From assembly GCA_944389315.1 (NCBI GenBank), contig CALXLX010000021.1:1-48008 (forward strand): 48,008 nucleotides of DNA. Reading direction: 5' to 3'. Under the pieces are notes generated by a model. It was not told the origin of the DNA. It saw nothing but the letters and a program-made list of their open reading frames with translations, and ran no database searches. Positions 26,824 to 35,295 of this stretch are shown one piece after another (position 1 is the first letter of the stretch; each line of letters opens with the position of its first letter). Made by a program: the position numbers and the translations under genes. Source of the stretch: an uncultured Opitutales bacterium. Lineage in GTDB: Bacteria > Verrucomicrobiota > Verrucomicrobiia > Opitutales > Intestinicryptomonadaceae.

Positions 26824-26840
26824 TGGTATTCTAAATACCA
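26824..26840. repeat. Palindromic element, copy B, touching the recombinase start codon
   Basis: TGGTATT-CTA-AATACCA has perfect 7-bp arms, and its last A is the first base of ATG 26840. Its spacer CTA is the complement of TAG in copy A, giving the pair a defined opposite orientation. Confidence 0.8.
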
Positions 26841-27874
26841 TGAGAACAGACTTTCTTCTGGCAAAAAGGCTACTCTTCCGAAGCGGAATATCGCTGCTCG
26901 ACGCAGCAAGGCTCGTTAGAGGAATTATAGATTTTAAACCGTCGGGGGAAAATTCCCCGCCCTCGCTGCAATACTGCCGCAAGGTAATAGAATGCGGACT
27001 TTCCAATTACAGAAAAACGGACGAGGAAATGTCCATACAAAAAGGCTTTATTTTATACCTAGAATCAAAGTTGCACCTTCGTTCTGATTCTAAGACATCC
27101 CTGCGCTATCTCGGCAGGCGTCTGATAAGAACCCGCCCCCAATTTGCATGCCGAAACTTCTCAAGTTTTTCCCCGAACGAATGCGAATCCTGGCTTAAAT
27201 CGACATTTAGCACCCCCAGCCAATTCAACAAGGGCCGCACCATGCTACACGGATTTTTCCAATTCGCATTGCGCAAAGGCTGGTGCGGCAAAAACCCCGT
27301 CGCAAAAATAGACAGGAGAAAAGTCGAGGAAAACGAGATAAAGCCGCTGTCAATCACGGAGGTTCGTCGCCTGATGAGAGCTGCGGCAACCCCCGAAAAT
27401 AAAGCCTGCATGGCCGCAGTGGGCCTGATGGTTTTTGCCGGCATACGCCCGGGAGAACTGCGGAGGCTTCACTGGGCAGACATAGATCTTAAGGAAAACT
27501 TTGTGGTGATACGCTCCCGCTGCTCAAAAACCGGGGGAACAAGACATGTGGAGATTTTCGGCGCCTTAAAAAGGCTTTTAAAAAGCGCAAGGCTGCCTCC
27601 GGAAAAGCCCGTATGCCCCGACGACTGGATGGACAGATGGCGGCTCATACGTTCGCAGGCCGGATTTAAGAACAAATGGGTAAGGGACGTGCTCCGCCAT
27701 ACCTACGCAAGCTACCACGCAAAGAAATTCAGGGATCTGCCCAGGCTGCAGCTTAATATGGGGCACCGCGATCTTTCCCTATTGCGCTCGCGCTACGTCA
27801 ATATGGAGGGCATAAACAATTCCTCCGCCGAGATATTTTTCGGCAAACTGCCGGCGGAATTCCTGGAAGAATAA
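26840..27874 (+). CDS. Solitary tyrosine recombinase / phage-type integrase
   Basis: The protein has 344 residues from ATG 26840; a TTG at 26789 would extend it by 17 residues. An N-terminal SAM-like core-binding region (about 60-165) is followed by the catalytic domain: R203 in AGIRPGELRRLHW, K230 in RCSKTGGTRHVEI, R286 in D283-V-L-R286-H-T-Y, H309 in NMGHRDLSLL, and nucleophile Y319 in RSRYVN. The usual HxxR motif is DxxR here, so the first box II histidine is replaced by Asp. No phage or conjugation genes are adjacent; tRNA-Arg lies 210 bp downstream. It is divergent from a surface-protein gene and starts inside an inverted palindrome. It could be a site-specific invertase, an integrase of a decayed element, or a domesticated recombinase. 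Confidence 0.9.
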   Translation: MRTDFLLAKRLLFRSGISLLDAARLVRGIIDFKPSGENSPPSLQYCRKVIECGLSNYRKTDEEMSIQKGFILYLESKLHLRSDSKTSLRYLGRRLIRTRPQFACRNFSSFSPNECESWLKSTFSTPSQFNKGRTMLHGFFQFALRKGWCGKNPVAKIDRRKVEENEIKPLSITEVRRLMRAAATPENKACMAAVGLMVFAGIRPGELRRLHWADIDLKENFVVIRSRCSKTGGTRHVEIFGALKRLLKSARLPPEKPVCPDDWMDRWRLIRSQAGFKNKWVRDVLRHTYASYHAKKFRDLPRLQLNMGHRDLSLLRSRYVNMEGINNSSAEIFFGKLPAEFLEE

Positions 27875-28045
27875 AGCATCGCCCCCTTCTTACAAAGGAA
27901 ACTTTTTCCCCGGAAACGGGCGGCCGATATGGCCGGCAGCAAAAAATGGCGGCACCGCCCGAAACGCGCCCACGCCCTATTATATTTATATGAATAATCC
28001 TAAAGACAAAGGGCAGGCCGCAGCAATCTGCATAGCCGATAAAGA

Positions 28046-28071
28046 TAAAAAGACGCCGGCCTCGCCGTCTT
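28046..28071 (-). terminator. Terminator of tRNA-Arg
   Basis: AAGACG 28050-28055 and CGTCTT 28066-28071 pair. On the minus strand the hairpin is followed by TTTTT, and it lies 13 bp past the tRNA 3' end. Confidence 0.6.
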
Positions 28072-28084
28072 GCGGCTAGATAAG

Positions 28085-28160
28085 TGGCAGGAGCGGAGGG
28101 GCTCGAACCCCCGACCAACGGTTTAGAAAACCGCTGCTCTATCCACTGAGCTACGCTCCC
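28085..28160 (-). tRNA. tRNA-Arg (TCT)
   Basis: The 76-nt gene has acceptor GGGAGCG, D arm AGCTCAGTGGATAGAGCA, anticodon stem-loop CGGTT-TTCTAAA-ACCG (anticodon TCT, reading AGA), T arm GGGGGTTCGAGCCCC, and an encoded CCA. Confidence 0.94.
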
Positions 28161-28212
28161 ACGCTCGCGCACACGGCGCAAAAAAAACATATTCCCACGC
28201 GCCAGAAAGAAA

Positions 28213-28286
<74 letters not shown>

Positions 28287-28379
28287 TTTCTGTAAAGAAC
28301 AAGCCGTTATGCTTTTTTTCCCGTTTTGTTCAAGTCTTTTTTTGTTGAAAAAAACTTTTTCCGCTATTGCATGGAAAAA

Positions 28380-28808
28380 ATGAGTAAGGAAATTGAAGAA
28401 GGACTCAACTTTAATGTCGACTTCAAGAAGCTGAAGAAAATAGCCTCCTGCGAAGCCGACGTAATTCCCGCGATAGCCCAAGATGCCGATTCCGGAGAGG
28501 TTCTGATAGTTGGCTACGCGAACATGCTCGCGCTCGAGACCGCCTTCAAGGAGGGAATGGCCACATTCTGGAGCACTTCCCGCAACGAGCTTTGGATAAA
28601 GGGCAAGACCAGCGGGGATTTTCTCGAACTCGTCGACGTTCTTATAAACTGCGAGCAAAACTCCGTAGTCTACAAGGTGAGGCTAAAAGGCAAGGGCTCC
28701 TGCCACACCAAGAACAAGGACGGCATAGCGCGCAAGGGCTGCTATTACCGCAGAATTGTAAAGGACGGAGACTCTTTCAGGCTGGAATTTCTCCCCGGGC
28801 AGGAATAA
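28380..28808 (+). CDS. hisI: HisI-like phosphoribosyl-AMP cyclohydrolase with altered acidic cluster
   Basis: The protein has 142 residues from ATG 28380; ATG 28371, three codons upstream, is an alternative. Family motifs are AIAQDADSGEVLIVGYAN, TFWSTSRNELWIKGKTSG, and GSCHTKNKDGIARKGCYY, whose Cys-His...Cys belongs to the zinc site. HisI opens the ring of phosphoribosyl-AMP in histidine synthesis. The acidic metal cluster normally reads DCDxD; here it is N90-C91-E92-Q93-N94, so two of three Asp are Asn and one is Glu. No other his gene is in the window. Either the enzyme tolerates this or it has another role. Confidence 0.82.
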   Translation: MSKEIEEGLNFNVDFKKLKKIASCEADVIPAIAQDADSGEVLIVGYANMLALETAFKEGMATFWSTSRNELWIKGKTSGDFLELVDVLINCEQNSVVYKVRLKGKGSCHTKNKDGIARKGCYYRRIVKDGDSFRLEFLPGQE

Positions 28809-28832
28809 AGCACTCCCGCAGCCGAACAAAAA

Positions 28833-28866
28833 AAATCCCTCCCCTATTTGAGGAAGGGATTTTTTA
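28833..28866 (+). terminator. Terminator after hisI (bidirectional)
   Basis: AAATCCCT 28833-28840 pairs with AGGGATTT 28855-28862 with further inner pairs (CC..GG). It is flanked by an A-run on the left and T-run on the right, 25 bp after the hisI stop. Confidence 0.85.
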
Positions 28867-29157
28867 TTTGCCGCATCTGGATGAAAACGGGAAAGGGCGC
28901 ATTATCTTATGAGCGCAAATCTGCGCCGCAGACGGGCGGCACAAACTTTTGCCGGCAGGAGGCGCAGGGCCTATTCCGTCAAGCGCGCCTATCGGCGCTT
29001 TAATTGCTTTGCCGTTTTAAAAAAGCTTAAAAATTTTCTCGATTTTACAGGAAAAGACATATACTCTTACCGTTAATAAAACTCCCGACTTTGCCGTTCC
29101 CGCCAGAAAAGGAGCGGCTTAGGGGCGTGGAATGCAATAAGAATACCATTTACAAGT
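28867..29157. other. Upstream region of dnaN
   Basis: No gene was seen. It carries the 16-mer TTAAAAATTTTCTCGA (29027-29042) that recurs upstream of the thymidine-phosphorylase-like gene, followed 17 bp later by a TATACT -10 candidate. Confidence 0.5.
29037..29065 (+). promoter_or_regulatory. Candidate dnaN promoter
   Basis: TCTCGA (29037-29042), 17 bp and TATACT (29060-29065) lie 93 bp before the dnaN ATG. The -35 is far from TTGACA; assignment rests on the good -10 and spacing. Confidence 0.35.
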
Positions 29158-30309
29158 ATGAAGTTCAAAGTCAGCAAAGAAGATTTCTCCACGGGATTAA
29201 GGCAGGTCGCAAATGTGGTCAGCTCAAAACCGCAGATGCCCGTGCTAAACAACGTGCTAATCAAAGCGCAGAAGGCTGCCGACGCAAAGGAAGCGGGAAA
29301 AGTTTTTCTTACCACCACTAATCTCGACTTGGGAATATGCTGTTCGGTTAAGGCGGACGTCGAGGTTGAGGGCAGCATAACGCTGCCTGTCAAGAAGCTC
29401 GCGTCCATAATTTCCTCAGCCCCGCGCGAGGAGATAAGCGTGGAGACTTCCGACGGGCAGACTGCTCGCATACGGTCGGGATCCTTGGACATTCAGCGTT
29501 TCAACGGCTTGAAGGCGGAGGATTTCCCGCCCCTGCCGAGCTTTGTGGACAAGTTCTCCTTCGAGCTTTCGCCGCAGGATTTGGTCGGCATGCTAAAGAG
29601 CGTATCGTACGCGCAAAGCACCGACGAAAACCGCTACATATTAAACAGCGTATATTTCAATTTCTCCGAGGGCAAGCTATCCCTGGTTGCGACGGACGGC
29701 CGCAGGCTTGCTTTGATATCCAAGGATTTGAAGATGGAGAAGGAGGACGAAGGCGGAATAATACTTCCGGCAAAGACCGTTTCCGAGCTCGAAAAGCTGC
29801 TTTCCCAGGGCAGCAGCGTGAAGATAAGCTTCAACGACAGGCAGGCGGCCTTCGACATAGCCGTAAACGAGGATTCCCAGAACAAGGGCCTGCGCGGCTC
29901 CATATACTTGGTATCCAAGATAGTGGAGGGCGCTTATCCGAACTACAAGCAGGTGATACCAAAGGAGGCGGAGCACCGCATAAAGATAGAAAGGGAGCTG
30001 ATGCTCGAGGCGGTTCAGCGCGCAAGCCTTTTGGCCAGCGACAAGCAAAACTCGGTAAAGCTCCGCATAATGCCCAACTGCCTTGAGGTGTCGGGGCAGA
30101 GCTCGGAGTACGGCGAGAGCCGCGAGTCCATAGACATAGACTATTCTGGGCCCGAGGTGAAGATAGGGTTTAATCCGGAGTTTCTGGCAAGTCCGCTGCG
30201 CAATCTGACCAGGGACGAGATATTCTTTGAGTTCAAGGACGAGATGAGTCCGGGCGTATTCAAGACGCTGGACAACTTCCTATGCGTTGTCATGCCTTTG
30301 CGGGTATAG
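29158..30309 (+). CDS. dnaN: DNA polymerase III sliding clamp, beta subunit
   Basis: The protein has 383 residues starting [21 protein letters not shown]. Recognisable clamp segments are [21 protein letters not shown] (the hydrophobic-pocket region), [30 protein letters not shown], and the C-terminal [16 protein letters not shown] in place of the usual YVVMPMRL. It forms the ring that tethers the replicative polymerase and binds many repair proteins. dnaA and recF, frequent neighbours elsewhere, are not adjacent; the next gene overlaps by 28 bp. Confidence 0.96.
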   Translation: MKFKVSKEDFSTGLRQVANVVSSKPQMPVLNNVLIKAQKAADAKEAGKVFLTTTNLDLGICCSVKADVEVEGSITLPVKKLASIISSAPREEISVETSDGQTARIRSGSLDIQRFNGLKAEDFPPLPSFVDKFSFELSPQDLVGMLKSVSYAQSTDENRYILNSVYFNFSEGKLSLVATDGRRLALISKDLKMEKEDEGGIILPAKTVSELEKLLSQGSSVKISFNDRQAAFDIAVNEDSQNKGLRGSIYLVSKIVEGAYPNYKQVIPKEAEHRIKIERELMLEAVQRASLLASDKQNSVKLRIMPNCLEVSGQSSEYGESRESIDIDYSGPEVKIGFNPEFLASPLRNLTRDEIFFEFKDEMSPGVFKTLDNFLCVVMPLRV

Positions 30310-31187
30310 TTTTCGCCGAGGGCTTTTCGGTTGGGAACCCATATCTTATCGCATTGCCGGCGGTTTTGGCGGCAATGCTTTTGCTTTTTTTGGGCAGGAG
30401 GTTTTTTGCCTCCCAGAAGGGGTTTGTGCTGTCAGCCTGGCTGAACCTTTTTTTGCGCGGGGCATTTCTGGCGATACTTCTGAAGCTTGTTCTTTATCCG
30501 GACTCGCTGTTTGCGCCCCTGTTCGGGGCAGGAATTTTGGCGGCGTTTCTTTTGGATTCCATAATTTTGCGTTTGGGGATTTTCGCGGTGGGCATGGATA
30601 GCTCGAGTTTGTTTTTCAAACGGACTCCCGTTGACAGCGCATGGCGGCCAGACCGCAAGTTTTTGAGGCTCAAACGCAATATAGAGGGACGCGGCATGAG
30701 GAAGGTCGGCTCCTACATAGGCTCCTGGGAGAGCGAGTTGAGGCCGAAATGCTATCTGACGACATTTCTTTCCGAGGATTCAAAAACCGTGCTTGAAGTA
30801 TCGTTTGCGGATCTCGGCAGCGGGCTTATAACGTGTTCGGCCGCGGCGAGCCAGTCGGAGGACGGCACTTTCATACTCACGTCGGGGCGTTTTGAGTCCG
30901 ATCTGTTTCCCGCCGTGCCCGATTGCGTGGAGGCGGAGTTCCACCCACTAAATTCAAATCCGCTAAAGACGCTCTCGCGCCACAGGAGGAGAATTTCGCG
31001 CATGAAGAACCTTTCTCCGCTTGACGACGGGGCTCTCGAGAGCATAAACAGAGCTTTCGAACAAAAATGCGAGGACGACGGGCTCATCAATGAGCAGGAG
31101 GACAGGTCCGAATGCGGGCTGTTCACCCCCCGGGGCGCATATCTGGCGTGGAAGAGCATTTTGCGTCTGCGCTATTTTGGAATGTAG
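30282..31187 (+). CDS. Membrane protein of unknown function between dnaN and lpxK
   Basis: The protein has 301 residues if ATG 30282 is used; the start is uncertain because it overlaps the dnaN end by 28 bp, and a later TTG at 30354 or ATG 30375 is possible. Three to four hydrophobic segments fill the first 110 residues ([49 protein letters not shown]). A soluble, cytoplasmic-looking half follows with a [22 protein letters not shown] strand pattern and a charged tail. It ends 7 bp before lpxK, so it is probably co-transcribed with it. No family is recognised. Confidence 0.7.
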   Translation: MRCHAFAGIVFAEGFSVGNPYLIALPAVLAAMLLLFLGRRFFASQKGFVLSAWLNLFLRGAFLAILLKLVLYPDSLFAPLFGAGILAAFLLDSIILRLGIFAVGMDSSSLFFKRTPVDSAWRPDRKFLRLKRNIEGRGMRKVGSYIGSWESELRPKCYLTTFLSEDSKTVLEVSFADLGSGLITCSAAASQSEDGTFILTSGRFESDLFPAVPDCVEAEFHPLNSNPLKTLSRHRRRISRMKNLSPLDDGALESINRAFEQKCEDDGLINEQEDRSECGLFTPRGAYLAWKSILRLRYFGM

Positions 31188-31194
31188 CAAGTAG

Positions 31195-32424
31195 ATGAAA
31201 AACAGGATAAAGAGAAGCATCAAGAGACTCGAGCACTTCACCGCCGACGTCATATACGACCGTGCCGACGGGCTGAAGGCGAAGCTCTACGGAAGTTTCC
31301 TCTGGTGCCTATCCCAGATATTCAGGGTTTTGATAAGCCTGCGCCATTTCTGCTACGACAACAGAATCCTCAGGGACTCCCCTCTTGGGTGCCAGGTTGT
31401 GGTGGTTGGAAATCTGACGGTGGGGGGCACGGGCAAGACGCCCATAGTAGAGAAGTTCGCGCGCGCGCTTGCCGAGAGGGGAAGGAAGGTCGCCATACTC
31501 AGCAGGGGATACAAGAGCAAGTCGGACGGGGCTTTTAAGAGGTTTATCCGCTGGATCACACACGGAGAGGCGCCCAAGCCCAAGGTTGTCTCCGACGGCA
31601 AGAATGTGTTGTTGGACTCCGAGGTTGCCGGTGACGAGCCTTTCATGCTCGCGAGCAATCTGCCGGGGGTGGTCGTCATAGTCGACAAAAACAGGGTGCG
31701 CGCCGGGCATTACGCCATAACTCATTTTGGGGCCGACGTTCTTTTGCTCGACGACGGTTTCCAGTATCTGCCTCTCCGCGGGCAAGCCCAGCTTCTGCTT
31801 GTCGACAAGACAAATCCGTTCGGGAATTTAAGCATGCTTCCGCGCGGGATTTTGCGCGAACCCATATCGCATTTAAGGAGGGCGTCTTTCATATTTTTGA
31901 CGAAGTCCGACGGCGCCCCCGACGCGGAGCTCGAGGCCCTGATAAGAAAGTACAACCCGAGCGTCGAGCTGATAGAGTGCGCGCACAGGCCGAGTTGCCT
32001 TGTAGATTTTTCGACGCGCGAGCGCGTCGGTCTGGAGACGCTGAAAGGGAAGTCTGTGGCGTGTTTCTGCGCCATAGCCGCGCCGGAATCCTTCGAAAGG
32101 CTGCTGCGCGAATGCGGCGCGAAGATAGTTTTCAGGGAGAGGTTCATGGACCACCACAGGTTCGACGAGGACGAGCTGGAGGAGGTTTTCAAGACGGCTG
32201 TCCAGCGCGGCGCGGAAATGGTGTTGACCACGGAGAAAGACGCCGTGCGAATACGGTCGGATTTCCGCGGCAAGCTGCCTTTCTACTACACGCGTCTGGA
32301 GATAGAGATACTCTCTGGCGCCGAGGACTTCAACGCCGCAGTGGAGAAGGTCTGCTTCCCGAAGCGCAAGGCCGACGAAGACGCCGAAGCGCAACCCGGG
32401 GCTGCGCAAGATACTTCTTCATAG
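31195..32424 (+). CDS. lpxK: Tetraacyldisaccharide 4'-kinase (lipid A synthesis)
   Basis: The protein has 409 residues. The P-loop is [12 protein letters not shown] at 72-83 (Lys81), the family hallmark, and it is followed by [19 protein letters not shown] and [11 protein letters not shown], all diagnostic of LpxK. It phosphorylates the 4' position of the lipid A disaccharide at the inner membrane, which implies a lipid A-containing outer membrane. It is longer than typical members (about 320-350) because of an insertion around residue 125 and an Asp/Glu/Ala-rich tail. It is followed 28 bp later by the glycoside hydrolase gene. Confidence 0.94.
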   Translation: MKNRIKRSIKRLEHFTADVIYDRADGLKAKLYGSFLWCLSQIFRVLISLRHFCYDNRILRDSPLGCQVVVVGNLTVGGTGKTPIVEKFARALAERGRKVAILSRGYKSKSDGAFKRFIRWITHGEAPKPKVVSDGKNVLLDSEVAGDEPFMLASNLPGVVVIVDKNRVRAGHYAITHFGADVLLLDDGFQYLPLRGQAQLLLVDKTNPFGNLSMLPRGILREPISHLRRASFIFLTKSDGAPDAELEALIRKYNPSVELIECAHRPSCLVDFSTRERVGLETLKGKSVACFCAIAAPESFERLLRECGAKIVFRERFMDHHRFDEDELEEVFKTAVQRGAEMVLTTEKDAVRIRSDFRGKLPFYYTRLEIEILSGAEDFNAAVEKVCFPKRKADEDAEAQPGAAQDTSS

Positions 32425-32452
32425 AGGGTTTTCAAGGGGTAAGGGAACGGAT

Positions 32453-34042
32453 ATGGATAAGCTTATAGCCTGCATTTGTCTTTTAGTTTTTTCCTGCGCC
32501 GCGGCGTTTGCCGACGAAGACCGAGACGGCGCCCGGCGCATATCCGAGGCCGTCGAAAAGTTCAATGCCGACGACGAGGAGTTGTACAGGCAGTTTATAC
32601 CAAATTCCGAGGCCGAGGAATTCCTCCTGGAGCAGGTCCCGCGTTTCGACTGTCCAGGCAATCTTCTTGTCGACGTTTATTATTTCCGCTGGTGGACCTA
32701 CCGGAAGCATATAAAAGACACGCCCGACGGGTTTGTCATAACGGAATTTCTCCCTCCCGTGCGTTGGGCGGGCAAATACAACATGATTTCCTGCGCTGCT
32801 GCCATGCACATAAGGGAGGGGCGCTGGCTGAGGAACGCGGATTACGTGTCCGACTATCTGCGGGCATGGTTTGCCAATCCGCAGGACGCCACTCTCCGCA
32901 AATACAGCTTTTGGGCGGCCGATAGTGCGCTTGAGCTTTACAAGGCCCGCGGAGACATCTTGCTATTGAAGGATTTGTACCCCAAGCTCAAGGAGAATTT
33001 CTCCGCCTGGGAGAAAGAGCACGGAGTGGGGAACTCGCCTCTTTTCTGGCAGAAGGACTCCGCCGACGGCATGGAATGTTCCATATCGGGAGCTCTTGCC
33101 GGCAAGGCCATAAGGGCCACGATAAACTCCTACATGTACGGCGAAGCCTCCGCTCTTTCAAAGATTGCCGAGATTTTATCCATGAAGGAGGATTCCGCCC
33201 TATATAGGGCGCGCGCGGAGGCGATAAAGCGTACCATAAACGATACGCTCTGGGACGAATCCGCAAGATTCTACAAAGTAATTCCGCTTACGAAGGACAG
33301 AAAGTTCTCCCCCGCGCGAGAGTTGCACGGATACACGCCGTGGTATTTTTCGATTCCGCCGGCGGAGCGTTCGGACGCGTGGGAGCAGGCAAAGTCCGAG
33401 GAGGGGTTCAAGGCGCCGTTCGGCTATACGACTGCCGAGCGCAGGAATCCGAAATTTGCCGTTAGGTATTCCGGGCACGAGTGCCAGTGGGACGGTCCCG
33501 TATGGCCCTACGCCACCACCATAACCCTGACCGCGCTTGCAAATCTGCTAAACGACTACAACCAAAGCGTAATGGACAAGTCCGACTATTTTGACGCGCT
33601 TAAGACTTACGCTTCCGCGCACTTCCGCACGAGGGAGGACGGCAAAAAGGTGTTTTGGATAGACGAGAACATAAACCCCTTCACGGGAGACTGGATATCC
33701 CGCACGCGGCTAAAGAATTGGAACGGCGCAGCCTGGCCCGAGAGCAAGGGCGGGAAGGAGCGCGGGAAGGACTACAACCATTCGGAATTCTGCAATCTTA
33801 TAATAACGGGCCTGGTGGGGGTGAGGACCTCCTGCGCTAACACCCTTATTGTAAATCCGCTTGCGCCCGACGATTGGCCCTACTTCAGCCTGCGCCGCCT
33901 GCCCTACAAGGGCAAAAGCATAGACATAATCTACGACAGGGACGGCTCGCGCTACAAGCTTGGAAGGGGCTTTAAAATTCTTGTAAACGGCGTTGTAAAG
34001 GCATCTTCCCCCGCCCCGAGGAAGCTTGAAGTAAAGCTATAA
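32453..34042 (+). CDS. Secreted (alpha/alpha)6-barrel glycoside hydrolase (MGH1/GH63-like)
   Basis: The protein has 529 residues with a signal peptide (LIACICLLVFSCAAAFA). The mature part shows helical-barrel segments: VYYFRWWTYRKHI, FLPPVRWAGKYNMI, FWQKDSADGMECSISG, GYTPWYFSIPP, HECQWDGPVWPYATTI, and a C-terminal NHSEFCNLIITGLVGV. The sequence pattern of aromatic and acidic residues (DGMECS, QWDGPVWPY) matches the MGH1-like/GH63-type glycosidases acting on alpha-glucosides or mannosyl-glycerate-type substrates. The catalytic acid and base are probably Asp in DGMECS and Glu in HSEF, an inference. Periplasmic location is expected. Confidence 0.85.
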   Translation: MDKLIACICLLVFSCAAAFADEDRDGARRISEAVEKFNADDEELYRQFIPNSEAEEFLLEQVPRFDCPGNLLVDVYYFRWWTYRKHIKDTPDGFVITEFLPPVRWAGKYNMISCAAAMHIREGRWLRNADYVSDYLRAWFANPQDATLRKYSFWAADSALELYKARGDILLLKDLYPKLKENFSAWEKEHGVGNSPLFWQKDSADGMECSISGALAGKAIRATINSYMYGEASALSKIAEILSMKEDSALYRARAEAIKRTINDTLWDESARFYKVIPLTKDRKFSPARELHGYTPWYFSIPPAERSDAWEQAKSEEGFKAPFGYTTAERRNPKFAVRYSGHECQWDGPVWPYATTITLTALANLLNDYNQSVMDKSDYFDALKTYASAHFRTREDGKKVFWIDENINPFTGDWISRTRLKNWNGAAWPESKGGKERGKDYNHSEFCNLIITGLVGVRTSCANTLIVNPLAPDDWPYFSLRRLPYKGKSIDIIYDRDGSRYKLGRGFKILVNGVVKASSPAPRKLEVKL

Positions 34043-34079
34043 TGCCAAGCGGAACCGCCTTAGGCATATAATATTTGAT

Positions 34080-34106
34080 TTGACAAAAGAATATAAATAT
34101 TATAAC
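34080..34106 (+). promoter_or_regulatory. Candidate promoter of the zinc-ribbon/CD225 operon
   Basis: TTGACA (34080-34085), a 15-bp spacer and TATAAC (34101-34106) lie in an AT-rich gap 57 bp before the first gene. The -35 is a perfect consensus; the spacer is short. Confidence 0.45.
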
Positions 34107-34162
34107 TTACATTCTAAATATTTACTCCCCACATAAATAATCTATACAAAAAAAGGAAAATT

Positions 34163-34522
34163 ATGTTTTGTCCAAAATGTGGAGCTGAAAATCCGGAAGG
34201 CGCAGTATATTGTTCAAAATGTGGCCTATCGTTAACGGCCGGGAATCCGATCAACAAACAAAATACAGAAAAGATTCCCAACCATCTGGTAATGGCAATC
34301 CTTATAACGCTGTTCTGCTGCATTCCCTTTGGAATAGTGTCAATAATTTATGCGGTAAAAACAGACTCGGCAAAAGCAGCGGGAAATTATGAACTTGCCA
34401 CGAGTTATTCAAACAAGGCTTTCAACTGGGGCATATGGGGCCTGATTCTCGGATTCATTGCGTGCACACTTGCTTGTATCCTGCAATTTATAGCGATAGC
34501 AGCAAGCGATGTGCAGGTGTAA
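34163..34522 (+). CDS. Zinc-ribbon plus CD225/dispanin membrane protein
   Basis: The protein has 119 residues. The N-terminus is a zinc ribbon (CPKCGAENPEGAVYCSKCG), followed by two membrane segments separated by a loop: HLVMAILITLFCCIPFGIVSI, then YAVKTDSAKAAGNYELATSYSNKA, then WGIWGLILGFIACTLACILQ. The A-G-N/D-Y-x2-A-x2-S-x2-A-x2-W pattern is the CD225 (dispanin) signature shared with interferon-induced transmembrane proteins. Function in bacteria is unknown. AAAGGA precedes ATG 34163. It is the first gene of a compact trio. Confidence 0.88.
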   Translation: MFCPKCGAENPEGAVYCSKCGLSLTAGNPINKQNTEKIPNHLVMAILITLFCCIPFGIVSIIYAVKTDSAKAAGNYELATSYSNKAFNWGIWGLILGFIACTLACILQFIAIAASDVQV

Positions 34523-34874
34523 CAAATGTTCCTCGGAGATTCCGCAGGAGGCGCAGTTTTGCCCTCATTGCGGCGCAAAGCTCGCCTCTGCGGAAGATAT
34601 CCTTGTAAGGGAAGAATGCGGACGGCTGAAGAATAAGATATTTATAAATTTCTTTGCCTTCTGCAACTACTTCGCATTTTGCGCATACCCGCTCGTCAAC
34701 AAAGCCTCAAAGCTCGGCACAATTGAAGCAGCAGCGCCGCTGCTAAAAAAGGCAAGGAGACGGCTGATAGCGGGCCTGGTTGTTTCGTGCGTAATAAATG
34801 CGTTTTTAATTTGGGGAATTGTCGTATTTGTCTCAAAATTCATAAACAATATGCAAAGGGCCCTTATTCCGTGA
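34509..34874 (+). CDS. Zinc-ribbon membrane protein
   Basis: The protein has 121 residues with a zinc ribbon (CNKCSSEIPQEAQFCPHCG) and two hydrophobic stretches (FFAFCNYFAFCAYPLV; LIAGLVVSCVINAFLIWGIVVF) around a basic helix. The frame overlaps the CD225 gene by 14 bp, and the last bases form GTGA with the start of the next gene. It is similar in plan to its upstream neighbour, but the CD225 motif is not recognisable. Confidence 0.75.
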   Translation: MCRCNKCSSEIPQEAQFCPHCGAKLASAEDILVREECGRLKNKIFINFFAFCNYFAFCAYPLVNKASKLGTIEAAAPLLKKARRRLIAGLVVSCVINAFLIWGIVVFVSKFINNMQRALIP

Positions 34875-35251
34875 AGACTACTCTTAGGGCGCGCTTCTTA
34901 TCTTTAGATATTTTGTTTTTAGCGGCGCTCGGAGCGGTTATTGTGGTATTGTATTTTTTGGACCCGTCTGAGAATACGCTGTTTCCGCCCTGCCCGTCAA
35001 ATGCGATTACGGGGCTCTACTGCCCTGGATGCGGAACTTTGCGCGCCCTGCACGCGCTTTCGCATCTTAATCTGCGCGAGGCATTGTCATTTAACGCATT
35101 GACGGTATTGGCCCTGCCGTTTCTGCCTTTCTTGGCGCTATTCCCGGAAAAGTTCTCCTCCCCGAAGATCTCCCTTGCAATTCTGATAATAATACTGCTC
35201 TTCTGCGTGCTGAGAAACCTCCCGTATTTCTCGTTTCTTGCGCCGCAGTGA
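34871..35251 (+). CDS. DUF2752-family membrane protein
   Basis: The protein has 126 residues from GTG 34871; the overlap GTGA with the upstream stop indicates coupled translation. The DUF2752 signature GLYCPGCGTLRALHALSHLN is intact, followed by LREALSFNAL and two hydrophobic helices. Members are small inner-membrane proteins with a conserved CPGCG; their biochemical function is not established. Location beside CD225/zinc-ribbon proteins is a recurring arrangement. Confidence 0.88.
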   Translation: MKTTLRARFLSLDILFLAALGAVIVVLYFLDPSENTLFPPCPSNAITGLYCPGCGTLRALHALSHLNLREALSFNALTVLALPFLPFLALFPEKFSSPKISLAILIIILLFCVLRNLPYFSFLAPQ

Positions 35252-35295
35252 AAAAACATTTTGCGGAGGATTTCGCGCGGCTATACGGCACCATG

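Larger units (their letters stand above)
26460..26839. promoter_or_regulatory. AT-rich divergent control region between the surface protein and the recombinase
   Basis: This 380-bp region is much richer in A+T than its flanks. It contains a 15-bp palindrome AATAATGGCATTATT (26513-26527), a TATAAT on the plus strand (26557-26562), a possible promoter and leader peptide (26575-26690), and two opposed copies of a GGTATT-containing palindrome (26661-26679 and 26824-26840). Each is listed separately. Confidence 0.5.

Noticed and set aside
26789..27874. Recombinase start at TTG 26789
   Set aside because: Seventeen extra residues of AT-rich codons without a ribosome binding site; ATG 26840 is a better start, although it also lacks a clear ribosome binding site.
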